From the NCBI GenBank assembly GCA_937919655.1, contig CALFPJ010000021.1:1-64000 (forward strand): 64,000 nt of DNA, written 5' to 3'. The DNA comes from an uncultured Gemmatimonadales bacterium (GTDB taxonomy: Bacteria > Gemmatimonadota > Gemmatimonadetes > Longimicrobiales > Gaopeijiaceae). Below are positions 55,801-64,000 of the stretch, in pieces (within the stretch, counting starts at the first letter, position 1; every line of letters starts with the position of its first letter). The position numbers were made by a program, and so were the translations under genes. Under the pieces are notes generated by a model. That model was not told where the DNA came from and searched no databases. It worked only from the letters and a program-made list of their open reading frames with translations.

Positions 55801-56453
55801 AGATCTTCCTCGATACAGCGAACCTAGATGAAATCCGTCGCGCCGCCGACGCAGGCCTCATCGACGGAATCACAACGAATCCCTCGCTGATTGCCAAGGT
55901 CGCGGGCGACCGTGACCCGAAGGAGATCTATCGAGAGATCTGCGAGATCGTGGACGGACCGATCTCCCTCGAGGTCGTGGGACTCGATCGCGACACGATG
56001 GTCGCCGAAGGGCGAAAGCTGGGGGCAATCCACGAAAACGCGGTCGTAAAACTCCCTTTGACGGAGGACGGCCTCAAGGCCTGTCGGGACCTCACGGCCG
56101 AGGGATTTCGCACGAACGTCACGCTTTGCTTTTCAGTGTCTCAGGCGCTTCTGGCCGCGAAAGCGGGTGCTACGTACGTGTCCCCCTTCGTAGGGCGAAT
56201 CGATGACATCTCTGGCGAGGGCATGGAGTTGATCCATCAGATCCGGCAGGTGTACGACAATTACGGTTTCAAGACCCAGATATTGGCAGCCTCCCTACGA
56301 CACCCGTTGCACGTCGTCGAGTGCATGATGCTCGGTGCCGACTGCTGTACACTGCCGCCCAAGGTCTTGTGGCAGCTCAGCAAGCACCCGCTCACCGACA
56401 AGGGGCTAGAAGGCTTCATGGCGGACTGGGCCACGCTGGGCGCAGAACTTTGA
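55797..56453 (+). CDS. tal: Transaldolase / fructose-6-phosphate aldolase family (TalC/Fsa-like)
   Basis: A 218-residue short transaldolase-family barrel. K85 in [11 protein letters not shown] is the Schiff-base lysine, TTNPSLIAK lies at 26-34, and [17 protein letters not shown] near 125. Bacterial proteins of this length (TalC type) mostly work as transaldolases in the non-oxidative pentose phosphate pathway; Fsa activity cannot be excluded by eye. The gene is translationally coupled to truA and is 22 bases ahead of the Deg protease gene. Confidence 0.92.
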   Translation: MKIFLDTANLDEIRRAADAGLIDGITTNPSLIAKVAGDRDPKEIYREICEIVDGPISLEVVGLDRDTMVAEGRKLGAIHENAVVKLPLTEDGLKACRDLTAEGFRTNVTLCFSVSQALLAAKAGATYVSPFVGRIDDISGEGMELIHQIRQVYDNYGFKTQILAASLRHPLHVVECMMLGADCCTLPPKVLWQLSKHPLTDKGLEGFMADWATLGAEL

Positions 56454-56475
56454 CGCGGTGAGCTAGGAGAGAGCA

Positions 56476-57975
56476 ATGGGGGCTGGGCGGATGATGCTCT
56501 TCGGGGCATGGTGGTCACGCGGCTGGCTGGCGGTCGTGGTCGTGGTCGTGACGGGTTGCAGCCCAGAGACCGGGGAAGCCAACCCGAGCGCGAATCACAC
56601 CCAACCACCGTCAGCGAGCGCCGTCGGCGTACGTCCCCAGAGTGGCGAGGGCCCATCCGGCATCGTGCAGGAAGCCGCAAGCGCGACCTCTTTTCAGATC
56701 GATGAGGGCCGTATCACGGCCATCGTTCGCGCCGCCGAGCGAGTCGCGCCAGCCGTGGTCTCCATTTCGGTCATCCGCAGTCAGTTGGTCCGACCGCGAT
56801 CCGCTTACGAGAGCCGCTTCATGGCTCCCGGCACACGCCAACGCACCGCCGGATTCGGCTCAGGCGTGATCGTGCGCGAAGACGGCATCGTGCTTACGAA
56901 CGATCACGTGATCGAGGACGCCGAGCAGATCAGAGTGACGCTGCCCGATGGCCGGGACTTCGATGCCGAGTTGATCGGCACGGACGCGCGCTCAGACATC
57001 GCCGTATTGCGCATTCGCGGGGATAATCTCCCCGTGGCGCCCGTCGGGACGGTACGTGGGCTCATGATCGGCGAATGGGCGTTGGCGATCGGCAATCCTC
57101 TCGGCAACTATGTCGCGGACACGGAGCCCACCGTTACGGCGGGCGTTGTATCCGCGGTGAATCGCAATATCCAGCCGACGTCGGAGGGGGAGGGCTTCTA
57201 CCTGGGAATGATCCAGACGGACGCCTCGATCAACCCTGGCAATTCGGGCGGGGCGCTCGTAAACGCGGCCGGCGAGGTGATCGGTATCAACGCCTCCATT
57301 GTCACCCGAAGTGGGGGAAGTGAAGGGCTGGGCTTCGCGATCCCTATCGACCGTGCCCTGCGTATCGCCGACGATCTTGTGCGCACCGGCGAGGTGCCAC
57401 GGGCTTGGGTTGGCTTAGACGTCGAGCCGGTGGAAGCCGACCCGTGGGGCCGCACCCGGGGCGTTCGTGTCGCCAGGGTTGTCCCGGACTCCCCTGGCGC
57501 CGGTGTGGCGCTCAAGAGGGGTGACCGGCTCCTCACCGCCAACGGGCGGGCGCTCGCGGGGACGCTCGATTTTGAGGGCGTACTTCTCGATCTGCGCTCC
57601 GGGGACGAACTTCTCCTGGAGGTCGAAGGGCAACCGCGACCCGTAAGGCTCACGGCAGGGGCGTTTCCGACTGTGACGGCCGAACGTGTGACGGTACTGA
57701 GGGACATGCAGGTGATTACGGTCACGCCACAGGTCCGGGCCGAGCGCCGCCTCGCTAGTGAGACAGGCGCCCTGGTGACAGCGATTTCCGAACAGTTGTC
57801 CGGCGCGTTGGGGCTAACCGTTGGAGACGTGATCTTACGGATCAACCGGAGTGGCATCGGGACGGCGGAAGACGTCGCACTGGTGTTTGAGGCCCTGCGC
57901 GGGACCGGCCGCGTTCCTCTTTGGTACGAACGAAACGGCGGCCAATACGTGCGCGAATTCTATTGGAGACGATGA
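56476..57975 (+). CDS. DegP/HtrA-type serine protease, lipoprotein
   Basis: A periplasmic S1C protease, 499 residues. A lipoprotein signal ends VVVTGC (Cys28). The catalytic triad is H144 (LTNDHVIED), D174 (DARSDIAVLRI) and S257 (NPGNSGGAL). A first PDZ domain follows (about 310-395), then a second, weaker PDZ-like part (about 425-495). It would degrade or refold damaged envelope proteins. The LA loop is shorter than in E. coli DegP, so it is nearer to DegQ/DegS-like forms. It lies three bases before purB; whether it shares the purine transcript is unclear. Confidence 0.92.
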   Translation: MGAGRMMLFGAWWSRGWLAVVVVVVTGCSPETGEANPSANHTQPPSASAVGVRPQSGEGPSGIVQEAASATSFQIDEGRITAIVRAAERVAPAVVSISVIRSQLVRPRSAYESRFMAPGTRQRTAGFGSGVIVREDGIVLTNDHVIEDAEQIRVTLPDGRDFDAELIGTDARSDIAVLRIRGDNLPVAPVGTVRGLMIGEWALAIGNPLGNYVADTEPTVTAGVVSAVNRNIQPTSEGEGFYLGMIQTDASINPGNSGGALVNAAGEVIGINASIVTRSGGSEGLGFAIPIDRALRIADDLVRTGEVPRAWVGLDVEPVEADPWGRTRGVRVARVVPDSPGAGVALKRGDRLLTANGRALAGTLDFEGVLLDLRSGDELLLEVEGQPRPVRLTAGAFPTVTAERVTVLRDMQVITVTPQVRAERRLASETGALVTAISEQLSGALGLTVGDVILRINRSGIGTAEDVALVFEALRGTGRVPLWYERNGGQYVREFYWRR

Positions 57976-57978
57976 CCA

Positions 57979-59421
57979 GTGACTGCCCCTGATCGATATG
58001 TACACCCGCTTTCGGATCGATATGCGTCGCCCGAGATGCAGAAAATCTTTTCGCCGCGAAAACGATTCGGAATTTGGCGTCGGCTGTGGCTCGCCCTGGC
58101 CGAATCAGAGGCCGAACTGGGCCTGGATATTTCAGATGACGCCTTAGAGCAAATGCGAGCCGCGTTGGACACGTTCGACCTAGAGCGCGCGGCAGAATAT
58201 GAGAAGCGCTTCCGTCACGACGTCATGGCCCACGTTCACCTTTTCGGAGATGACGCCCCCGACGCTCGCGGCATTATTCACCTCGGTGCCACGAGTGCCT
58301 TCATCGGGGACAACACGGACCTGATTTTGCACCGCGATGGGTTGCAGCTCATCCGGGCACGGTTAGTCCGCTGTGTCGCGGCCCTTTCAGAATTCGCGCG
58401 CGAATACGCGTCGCTCCCCACGCTGGGCTACACGCACTTCCAGCCCGCCCAGCCCACCACCGTGGGTAAGCGCGCTACACTGTGGATTCAGGACCTTCTG
58501 TTGGACATCGAAGAACTCGATCACCGGATCGGCTGCCTGCGCTTTCGAGGAGTACGGGGCACAACCGGAACACAGGCCTCGTTCCTCGAGCTATTTCACG
58601 GCGAGCATGCCAAGGTCGACGCATTGGATGTCGCCGTCGGCAAACGCATGGGGTTCGAAAGCAACTATGCGGTCAGCGGCCAGACCTATCCACGCAAGGT
58701 CGACTACGCGGTGCAGGCCTCCTTGGCAGGAGTGGCCGCGTCGGTATCGAAGATGGGTCACGACTGGCGCCTCCTCGCGCATCTTCGGGAGGTCGAAGAG
58801 CCGTTCGAATCGGAGCAGATCGGTTCGTCCGCGATGCCGTACAAGCGGAATCCGATGAGAGCCGAGCGCATTTGCGCACTCGCGCGGCACGTCATCGTGC
58901 TCGCTCAGGACCCCGCGTTCACGGCTGCCACGCAATGGCTAGAGCGAACGCTGGATGACTCTGCGAATCGACGCGTATCTGCGCCCGACGCCTTCCTGGC
59001 ACTAGACGGATGCTTGGTCCTCGTCGAAAACGTATCCCGTGGTCTGATCGTGAATCGTGAGGTCGTCCGACGCAATCTCGCGGAGCATCTTCCCTTCATG
59101 GCCACGGAGACGATCTTGATGCACGCCGTGTCGCGGGGAGGGGACCGCCAGGAGCTCCACGAGAGAATCCGGCTGCACTCCATGGCCGCGGCACGACGCA
59201 TGAAAGAAGATGGTGCTGATGCCGACTTGTTGGAGCGCATCGCGCAGGACGAGGGGTTCGGACTCGCCGACGGCGAGCTGGACGACCTGATCGATCCCGC
59301 GCGTTTCGTGGGCAGAGCACCTGAACAGGTCGCCAGGTTCTTAGACGAGGCCGTTGCGCCCGTCTTGACTCGGCTCGGGGCTGAGGCAGAACGCTTAAAG
59401 GATCCAGAGATTCATGTCTGA
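57979..59421 (+). CDS. purB: Adenylosuccinate lyase
   Basis: Splits SAICAR to AICAR and adenylosuccinate to AMP, releasing fumarate. The 480-residue protein carries the fumarase-superfamily signature GSSAMPYKRNPMRAERI near residue 278, HLGATSAFIGDN near 95 and the histidine region TLGYTHFQPAQPTTVGKR near 150. The layout resembles the longer, eukaryote-like PurB type. GTG 57979 is just after the protease gene, and the end overlaps purC by eight bases. Confidence 0.95.
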   Translation: MTAPDRYVHPLSDRYASPEMQKIFSPRKRFGIWRRLWLALAESEAELGLDISDDALEQMRAALDTFDLERAAEYEKRFRHDVMAHVHLFGDDAPDARGIIHLGATSAFIGDNTDLILHRDGLQLIRARLVRCVAALSEFAREYASLPTLGYTHFQPAQPTTVGKRATLWIQDLLLDIEELDHRIGCLRFRGVRGTTGTQASFLELFHGEHAKVDALDVAVGKRMGFESNYAVSGQTYPRKVDYAVQASLAGVAASVSKMGHDWRLLAHLREVEEPFESEQIGSSAMPYKRNPMRAERICALARHVIVLAQDPAFTAATQWLERTLDDSANRRVSAPDAFLALDGCLVLVENVSRGLIVNREVVRRNLAEHLPFMATETILMHAVSRGGDRQELHERIRLHSMAAARRMKEDGADADLLERIAQDEGFGLADGELDDLIDPARFVGRAPEQVARFLDEAVAPVLTRLGAEAERLKDPEIHV

Positions 59422-60361
59422 AAACGAAACTGTGTTCAACGCTGAGATCGACCTTCCCCTGCTCCACCGAGGAAAGGTCCGCGACGTCTACGCAGTGGAC
59501 GACGAGACCCTGCTCATGATCGCCAGCGACCGCATCAGCGCGTTCGATGTGATCCTGCCGCAGCCGGTCCCGCACAAGGGCGAAGTACTCACCCAGGTCA
59601 CCGCCTGGTGGCTCAAACAACTCGAGGATCGGGTTCCCCATCACCTGATCTCCGTCGATCCAGAGGTGATAATCGCCCGCCACCCCGGGCTGGCGCCGTC
59701 GCGCGATAAATGGGCAGGGCGTGCGATGCTCGTGAGACGCACACAACCCGTGCTCGTGGAATGTGTCGTTCGCGGATATATCACCGGCTCCGCTTGGAAG
59801 GAGTACCAGAGCAGCGGCACCCTCGCGAACGAACGCCTTCCCGCAGGGCTGCAGGAATCAGAGCGGTTGGATCCGCCCATTTTTTCGCCGGCGACCAAAG
59901 CGGCGGTCGGCGAGCATGACGAGAACATCACGTTTGGGCAGACGATTGAGGTCCTCGGCGAAGAACTCGCCGTGCGGCTGAGAGAACTGTCGCTCGAGAT
60001 CTACGAATACGGACGGGGCGTGGCGGAGACTCGCGGCATCATCCTCGCCGACACCAAGTTCGAGTTCGGATTCGACGCCAAAGGTGAACTCCTGCTCATC
60101 GACGAGGTCCTCACGCCCGACTCCTCTCGATTCTGGCCCAAGGAAAGCTACGGTGTGGGGCGAGGACAGCCGTCGTTGGACAAACAGCCTGTGCGCGACT
60201 GGCTCGACGCCTTGCAGGGATGGGACAAAAGCCCTCCCGCACCCGACCTGCCCACTGGGGTCGTTCAGGCGGCCAGCGACCGCTACAAGGATGTGTTCCA
60301 ACGGCTCACGCATACCGCCCTGGCCGACTTCGAACCACCACAATTCGGAGACGGCACTTGA
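59414..60361 (+). CDS. purC: Phosphoribosylaminoimidazole-succinocarboxamide synthase
   Basis: ATP-dependent ligation of CAIR and aspartate to SAICAR. The 315-residue form (longer than the E. coli enzyme, like the yeast Ade1 type) has LLHRGKVRDVYAVDDETLLM at the start, SDRISAFDVILPQPVPHKG near 37, VECVVRGYITGSAWKEY near 115 and LIDEVLTPDSSRFWP near 225. ATG 59414 overlaps purB, and the stop overlaps the psd start. Confidence 0.95.
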   Translation: MSENETVFNAEIDLPLLHRGKVRDVYAVDDETLLMIASDRISAFDVILPQPVPHKGEVLTQVTAWWLKQLEDRVPHHLISVDPEVIIARHPGLAPSRDKWAGRAMLVRRTQPVLVECVVRGYITGSAWKEYQSSGTLANERLPAGLQESERLDPPIFSPATKAAVGEHDENITFGQTIEVLGEELAVRLRELSLEIYEYGRGVAETRGIILADTKFEFGFDAKGELLLIDEVLTPDSSRFWPKESYGVGRGQPSLDKQPVRDWLDALQGWDKSPPAPDLPTGVVQAASDRYKDVFQRLTHTALADFEPPQFGDGT

Positions 60362-61023
60362 GTTTTGCCCGCGAAGGGTACCCGTTCATCGGAGTGGGTC
60401 TACTCTTGGCGGGAGCGGCATGGGCTGGCGTAACGACCGAATACGGCGGATGGTGGCTCAAGGGGTTCGCGGTCGTGTTCACCGTCCTCACTTTTTTCAC
60501 GGTTTGGTTTTTCCGAGACCCAGCTCCGGGGACGCCGAGCGAAGCGGGCCTGGTGGTCGCGCCCGGCCAGGGCAAGGTCATCAGCATCACAGAGGAAGAC
60601 GAGCCCACCTTCATGGGCGGCCGCGCACGGCGGATCACCATTTTTCTCAGCGTCTTCGACGTTCACGTGCAGCGAGCGCCCGTCAGCGGCACAGTGGTAC
60701 ACCGCGTTTACAAGCCAGGGAAATACTTGGTCGCCTGGGCTGAGAAGGCGTCCCAGGACAACGAGCAGTCATCGCTCGGCATATCCACAGGCGCAGGCCC
60801 CGTCTTGGTGCGCCAGATCGCGGGGTTGATCGCGCGCAGAATCGTCACAGACCATTCAGAGGGGGATTCAGTCGAACGCGGGGCTAGGATCGGGCTCATA
60901 CGATTCGGCTCGCGCGTGGACCTCTTTATCCCGCTGGAATGGGAGGTTGTCTGTTCCGTCGGAGACCGCGTTCGGGTAGGTTCGACGGTGCTGGCTCGCC
61001 ACCCGGTGGATACTGACGCATGA
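60358..61023 (+). CDS. psd: Phosphatidylserine decarboxylase
   Basis: Makes phosphatidylethanolamine from phosphatidylserine at the membrane. The 221-residue short (PSD-A) form has two N-terminal hydrophobic segments, VFDVHVQRAPVSG near 100, and the self-processing site G184-S185 in IRFGSRVDLFIP, where cleavage creates the pyruvoyl group. TTG 60358 overlaps the purC stop (TTGA); the longer open frame upstream lies inside purC. The end overlaps pssA by ATGA. Confidence 0.92.
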   Translation: MSFAREGYPFIGVGLLLAGAAWAGVTTEYGGWWLKGFAVVFTVLTFFTVWFFRDPAPGTPSEAGLVVAPGQGKVISITEEDEPTFMGGRARRITIFLSVFDVHVQRAPVSGTVVHRVYKPGKYLVAWAEKASQDNEQSSLGISTGAGPVLVRQIAGLIARRIVTDHSEGDSVERGARIGLIRFGSRVDLFIPLEWEVVCSVGDRVRVGSTVLARHPVDTDA

Positions 61024-61916
61024 GAACGCCGCGCACACCGCGCAGAGAGACCCTTCAACGGGGGATCATCATCCTCCCGTCGGCGTTTACCCTGGGAAAC
61101 CTTTTCTTCGGGATGTACGCCATCGTCGCGGCTGGGCGTGGCGACATGATTTGGGCGGGGTGGTTCATCATGTTCGCTGGCACGTTGGACATGCTCGATG
61201 GCAGCGTCGCCCGCCTCACACGCACCGGGTCGAAATTCGGCGCGGAGTTGGATTCGCTCGTAGACGCGATCTCGTTCGGTGTCGCTCCCGGCATCATCAT
61301 TTACCAGTTGTTCTTTGTTGACGCGCAATGGAGTTGGACTCTCTCGTTCGTCTACGTGACGGCGGTGGTCGTTCGACTCGCGCGCTACAACATTGAACAG
61401 GGAGGCGAGGCCAAGCGCTACTTCCACGGGCTCCCCTCCCCTGCAGCAGGAATGACCTTGGCGTCATTCTATCCGTTCAGCCAAACCCCGTTTTTCGAGA
61501 CCTATCTCGGCGATTTGCCCTGGGCACAGCTCATGGGAATCGCCATGGTGCTGCTCAGCATCCTGATGGTCAGCCACGTGCCCTACGGCAAGGTCCCCAA
61601 GATCGGCCTGCGTTCCGCACGGGGCCTGGCGAATACCGCATTCGTCCTCACCTGCATCTTCACTGCGGTCTCGGTACCGAGGTACTTCTTCTTTTCGGCC
61701 TTTCTCCTCTATATCTCGTGGGGCCTAGTGAAGTCGGTCCTCATGGGGCTGCTGGATCGGCTGCCCCACGGTGACCCGCTGCTTGACGAAGAGGAAGACG
61801 GTCAGGACGAACGTGCGGAAATCCGTCCCCTCGACTACCAAGATTTCGGTCCGACCGGCGCCGGAGCAATCGACCCCCATTCCATATCAGACAACATTTT
61901 GGAGGATCAAGCTTGA
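61020..61916 (+). CDS. pssA: CDP-diacylglycerol-serine O-phosphatidyltransferase
   Basis: Joins serine to CDP-diacylglycerol, the step before PSD. The 298-residue membrane protein has the full CDP-alcohol transferase motif: D60-G61, A64-R65, G74, D78 and D82 (DGSVARLTRTGSKFGAELD, then VD). About seven helices follow, with an acidic cytoplasmic tail. It overlaps psd upstream and purS downstream, so phospholipid genes sit inside a purine operon. Confidence 0.93.
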   Translation: MRTPRTPRRETLQRGIIILPSAFTLGNLFFGMYAIVAAGRGDMIWAGWFIMFAGTLDMLDGSVARLTRTGSKFGAELDSLVDAISFGVAPGIIIYQLFFVDAQWSWTLSFVYVTAVVVRLARYNIEQGGEAKRYFHGLPSPAAGMTLASFYPFSQTPFFETYLGDLPWAQLMGIAMVLLSILMVSHVPYGKVPKIGLRSARGLANTAFVLTCIFTAVSVPRYFFFSAFLLYISWGLVKSVLMGLLDRLPHGDPLLDEEEDGQDERAEIRPLDYQDFGPTGAGAIDPHSISDNILEDQA

Positions 61917-62185
61917 GTCATTTTCGACTGGAGATAAGGGTGAAGCCCCGACCGGGCCTTCTCGACCCGCAAGGCAAGGCGATTCATCACGCGCTGAACT
62001 CGCTCGGCTGGGATGGCGTGGCGGATGTCCGCGTCGGAAAAGCGATTTACATCGACGTGGCGGCTGAGTCACAGCAAGCCGCCCTCGAGGTCGCCGACGC
62101 GATGTGCCGAAAACTTCTGGCGAACCCCGTCACCGAGGACTACGAGGTCTCTGGAATTTCTGAACTGGAGGGGGCAGGAGCATGA
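61913..62185 (+). CDS. purS: FGAM synthase subunit PurS
   Basis: A 90-residue subunit that bridges PurQ and PurL in the three-part formylglycinamidine ribonucleotide synthase. It starts at TTG 61913, overlapping the pssA stop, with [20 protein letters not shown], and has the family pattern of a small alpha/beta dimer ending [14 protein letters not shown]. The stop overlaps purQ (ATGA). Confidence 0.93.
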   Translation: MSHFRLEIRVKPRPGLLDPQGKAIHHALNSLGWDGVADVRVGKAIYIDVAAESQQAALEVADAMCRKLLANPVTEDYEVSGISELEGAGA

Positions 62186-62880
62186 AGGTCGCCGTCGTCA
62201 CCTTCCCCGGTTCAAATTGTGACTACGATCTCTACAAGGCGGCCCAACAGGTCGGGGCGGAGCCAACCTTCATTTGGCACCGTGAGCGAGGCCTAGATGG
62301 GTACGATGCGGTCTTGCTCCCGGGTGGGTTCTCCTACGGTGACTACCTGCGCGCCGGCGCCATCGCACGCATGAGTCCCGTCATGGAAGACGTGATCGCC
62401 TACGCCACCAAGGGCGGGCCTGTCCTGGGGATCTGCAACGGTTTTCAGATCCTCTGCGAAGCGGGACTCCTACCCGGAGCGCTCGTCCGCAATTCCGGCC
62501 TCAAGTTCGCGAGTAAAGACGTCCTCCTGCGGGTCGAACGAAACAACACGATTTTTACGAGTTCCTACACCGCTGGTCAGGTCCTGCGAATCCCCATCGC
62601 GCACGGAGAGGGGAACTACGAGGCGGACCGAGAAACGCTGGAACGTATCGAGGAGGGAGGCCAGGTCGTCTTCCGGTATGTCGATTCTGCCGGCGATACG
62701 ACCGACGACGCCAATCCCAACGGCTCGTGGCATGGCATCGCAGGCTTGGTGAATGAAGGTGGGAACGTGCTCGGCATGATGCCCCACCCCGAGCGTGCCA
62801 TGGAAGACCTCTTGGGTTCTACAGATGGCATCGGCGTATTCACATCCCTTATCGCCAGCCTCTCCGCTCTGGCCAGTTGA
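62182..62880 (+). CDS. purQ: FGAM synthase glutaminase subunit PurQ
   Basis: Class I glutamine amidotransferase that feeds ammonia to PurL. The 232-residue protein has PGSNCDYD at the start, the nucleophile C85 in [11 protein letters not shown], and the His-Glu pair in [11 protein letters not shown] near residue 200. It follows purS with an ATGA overlap and is 29 bases ahead of purL. Confidence 0.95.
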   Translation: MKVAVVTFPGSNCDYDLYKAAQQVGAEPTFIWHRERGLDGYDAVLLPGGFSYGDYLRAGAIARMSPVMEDVIAYATKGGPVLGICNGFQILCEAGLLPGALVRNSGLKFASKDVLLRVERNNTIFTSSYTAGQVLRIPIAHGEGNYEADRETLERIEEGGQVVFRYVDSAGDTTDDANPNGSWHGIAGLVNEGGNVLGMMPHPERAMEDLLGSTDGIGVFTSLIASLSALAS

Positions 62881-62909
62881 ACCAGCCCGAAAACACTTCA
62901 CTAGGACGA

Positions 62910-64000
62910 ATGGCCATAACTGTGAGTACGGTCGACGAAAACCCCACCGACACCGCCGTCGCCCCACGCCCGGGCGACCCTGAAATCACTGCTGAGCTCG
63001 TGGCCGACCATGGCCTCTCTGAGGACGAGTACGAGCGAATCAAAACGATGATGGGCCGGGTACCCACCTACACTGAGTTGGGTGTCTTCAGCGCGATGTG
63101 GTCCGAGCACTGCGGCTATAAGAATTCCCGCCGCTTGCTGCGACTGCTCCCGACCGAAGCCCCCTGGGTCATACAAGGACCTGGTGAAAACGCAGGGGTG
63201 ATCGACGTGGGAGACGGGTACGCGCTCGCTTTCAAGATTGAGTCCCATAATCACCCGTCGGCCGTTGAGCCTTACCAGGGAGCGGCGACAGGGGTCGGGG
63301 GCATTCTCCGTGACATCTTCACGATGGGTGCGCGCCCTGTGGCGATTCTGGATTCGCTCCGCTTCGGAGACCTAACCAGTGGCCGCGTCCGCTACCTCTT
63401 CGGGGGGGTCGTCAGCGGCGTGGGCGACTATGGCAACTGCATGGGGATCCCCAATATTGGCGGCGAAGTAGTATTCGACCGCGGCTACGAGGGCAACCCA
63501 ATCGTGAACGCGATGTGCCTCGGGCTCATGAAAAAAGAGGAACTCATTACCGCTTCTGCTTCCGGTGAGGGTAACTCGCTCATGACTGTGGGCGCCCGCA
63601 CGGGCCGCGACGGCATTCACGGAGCCACGTTCGCTAGCGACGAACTCAGTGAGGATGCCGACGAGGCGTCACGGCCCCGCGTTCAAGTGGGCGACCCATT
63701 TACGGAGAAGCTCCTCCTTGAGGCCAGTCTTGAGCTCATTGCCAGCGGGGCGATCAGCGGTATTCAGGACATGGGTGCCGCGGGTATTACTTCCTCGGCG
63801 TCAGAGATGGCTGGCCGCGGCGGTAGCGGCGTGGAGATTGACATGGCACTCGTGCCCGTTCGCGAGTCCGGCATGACCCCCTATGAGATCCTGCTCTCCG
63901 AGTCCCAAGAGCGCATGCTGGTCGTTGCCGAGAAGGGCAAGGAGTCCGAAGTCCAACGGATTCTCGAAAAATGGGAACTGGAAGCGGAGGTGATCGGGCA
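62910..64000 (+). CDS. purL: FGAM synthase large subunit PurL (5' part)
   Basis: ATP-dependent synthetase that converts FGAR to FGAM with ammonia from PurQ. The first 363 codons are present from ATG 62910 (AGGA upstream); the gene runs off the window end. Visible are the N-terminal [13 protein letters not shown]-type segment ([15 protein letters not shown] near residue 65), [19 protein letters not shown] near 110 and [16 protein letters not shown] near 288. It is the short PurL type that needs PurS and PurQ, both encoded just upstream. Confidence 0.95.
   Translation, partial: MAITVSTVDENPTDTAVAPRPGDPEITAELVADHGLSEDEYERIKTMMGRVPTYTELGVFSAMWSEHCGYKNSRRLLRLLPTEAPWVIQGPGENAGVIDVGDGYALAFKIESHNHPSAVEPYQGAATGVGGILRDIFTMGARPVAILDSLRFGDLTSGRVRYLFGGVVSGVGDYGNCMGIPNIGGEVVFDRGYEGNPIVNAMCLGLMKKEELITASASGEGNSLMTVGARTGRDGIHGATFASDELSEDADEASRPRVQVGDPFTEKLLLEASLELIASGAISGIQDMGAAGITSSASEMAGRGGSGVEIDMALVPVRESGMTPYEILLSESQERMLVVAEKGKESEVQRILEKWELEAEVIG

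Noticed and set aside
1-64000. CRISPR arrays, phage genes or conjugative elements
   Set aside because: No regularly spaced direct repeats of array type, no cas, integrase, terminase or relaxase motifs were found on either strand.

Overview
The window is GC-rich, densely coded bacterial chromosome. Its gene content suggests an environmental member of the Gemmatimonadota or a close relative. This is inferred from family content, not from a marker-gene search: Ser/Thr kinases with C-terminal PD40 propellers, a TolB/FlgO-like TPR regulator, a large BNR/sortilin-type propeller protein coupled to an M28 peptidase, secreted M1, M20 and P1 peptidases, a PQQ dehydrogenase, and a FloA/NfeD operon. No phage, conjugation, rRNA or CRISPR features were seen.

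Layout. 1-4553: tail of a repeat element, a frameshifted aminotransferase, a divergent transketolase-like enzyme and a lipoprotein. 4601-12700: mostly minus-strand secreted or peptide-degrading enzymes (BNR propeller, M28, zinc alcohol dehydrogenase, M20). 12968-18468: a coupled trio (DUF1554-like, PQQ dehydrogenase, P1 peptidase), then a sodium:solute symporter. 18532-25464: decayed regulators (TPR protein, kinase, a kinase scrap) around an intact class II aldolase and an OsmC gene whose catalytic cysteine codon is UGA. 25669-34304: DnaE2, a VOC protein, an inverted-repeat element, M1 peptidase, MBL hydrolase and citrate synthase. 34530-37425: broken hybrid histidine kinase, tRNA-Leu and a second repeat element. 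37426-46881: aconitase, the FloA/NfeD operon, enoyl-CoA hydratase, aldehyde dehydrogenase and a third repeat element. 46920-54860: RqcH-like protein, then trp genes on the minus strand (trpD, trpC, trpF, trpB, trpA), broken by lexA and by an HD-GYP-related remnant. 54985-64000: truA, transaldolase, a Deg protease, then a tightly overlapping purB-purC-psd-pssA-purS-purQ-purL cluster.

Main points for a second look. (1) The OsmC-family gene at 24751-25215 (minus) has UGA exactly where the family has its peroxidatic cysteine, a GC-rich hairpin about 25 nt downstream, and an intact frame afterwards; it looks like a selenoprotein. (2) The lexA and dnaE2 upstream regions share 16-bp direct repeats TTCGG-N6-TTCGG with an 11-bp period, a candidate LexA operator for this lineage. 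(3) Three copies of a ~301-bp element with 32-bp inverted ends and TA flanks look like a MITE family. (4) Signalling genes carry nonsense mutations as well as frameshifts while large metabolic genes are intact, which suggests real gene decay more than read error.

Working together: TCA-cycle genes (gltA, acnA) and sugar-phosphate enzymes (aldolase, transaldolase, transketolase-like) serve central carbon flow. The exported peptidases plus M20 and the symporter fit a heterotroph living on peptides. lexA and dnaE2 form a putative SOS mutagenesis pair.
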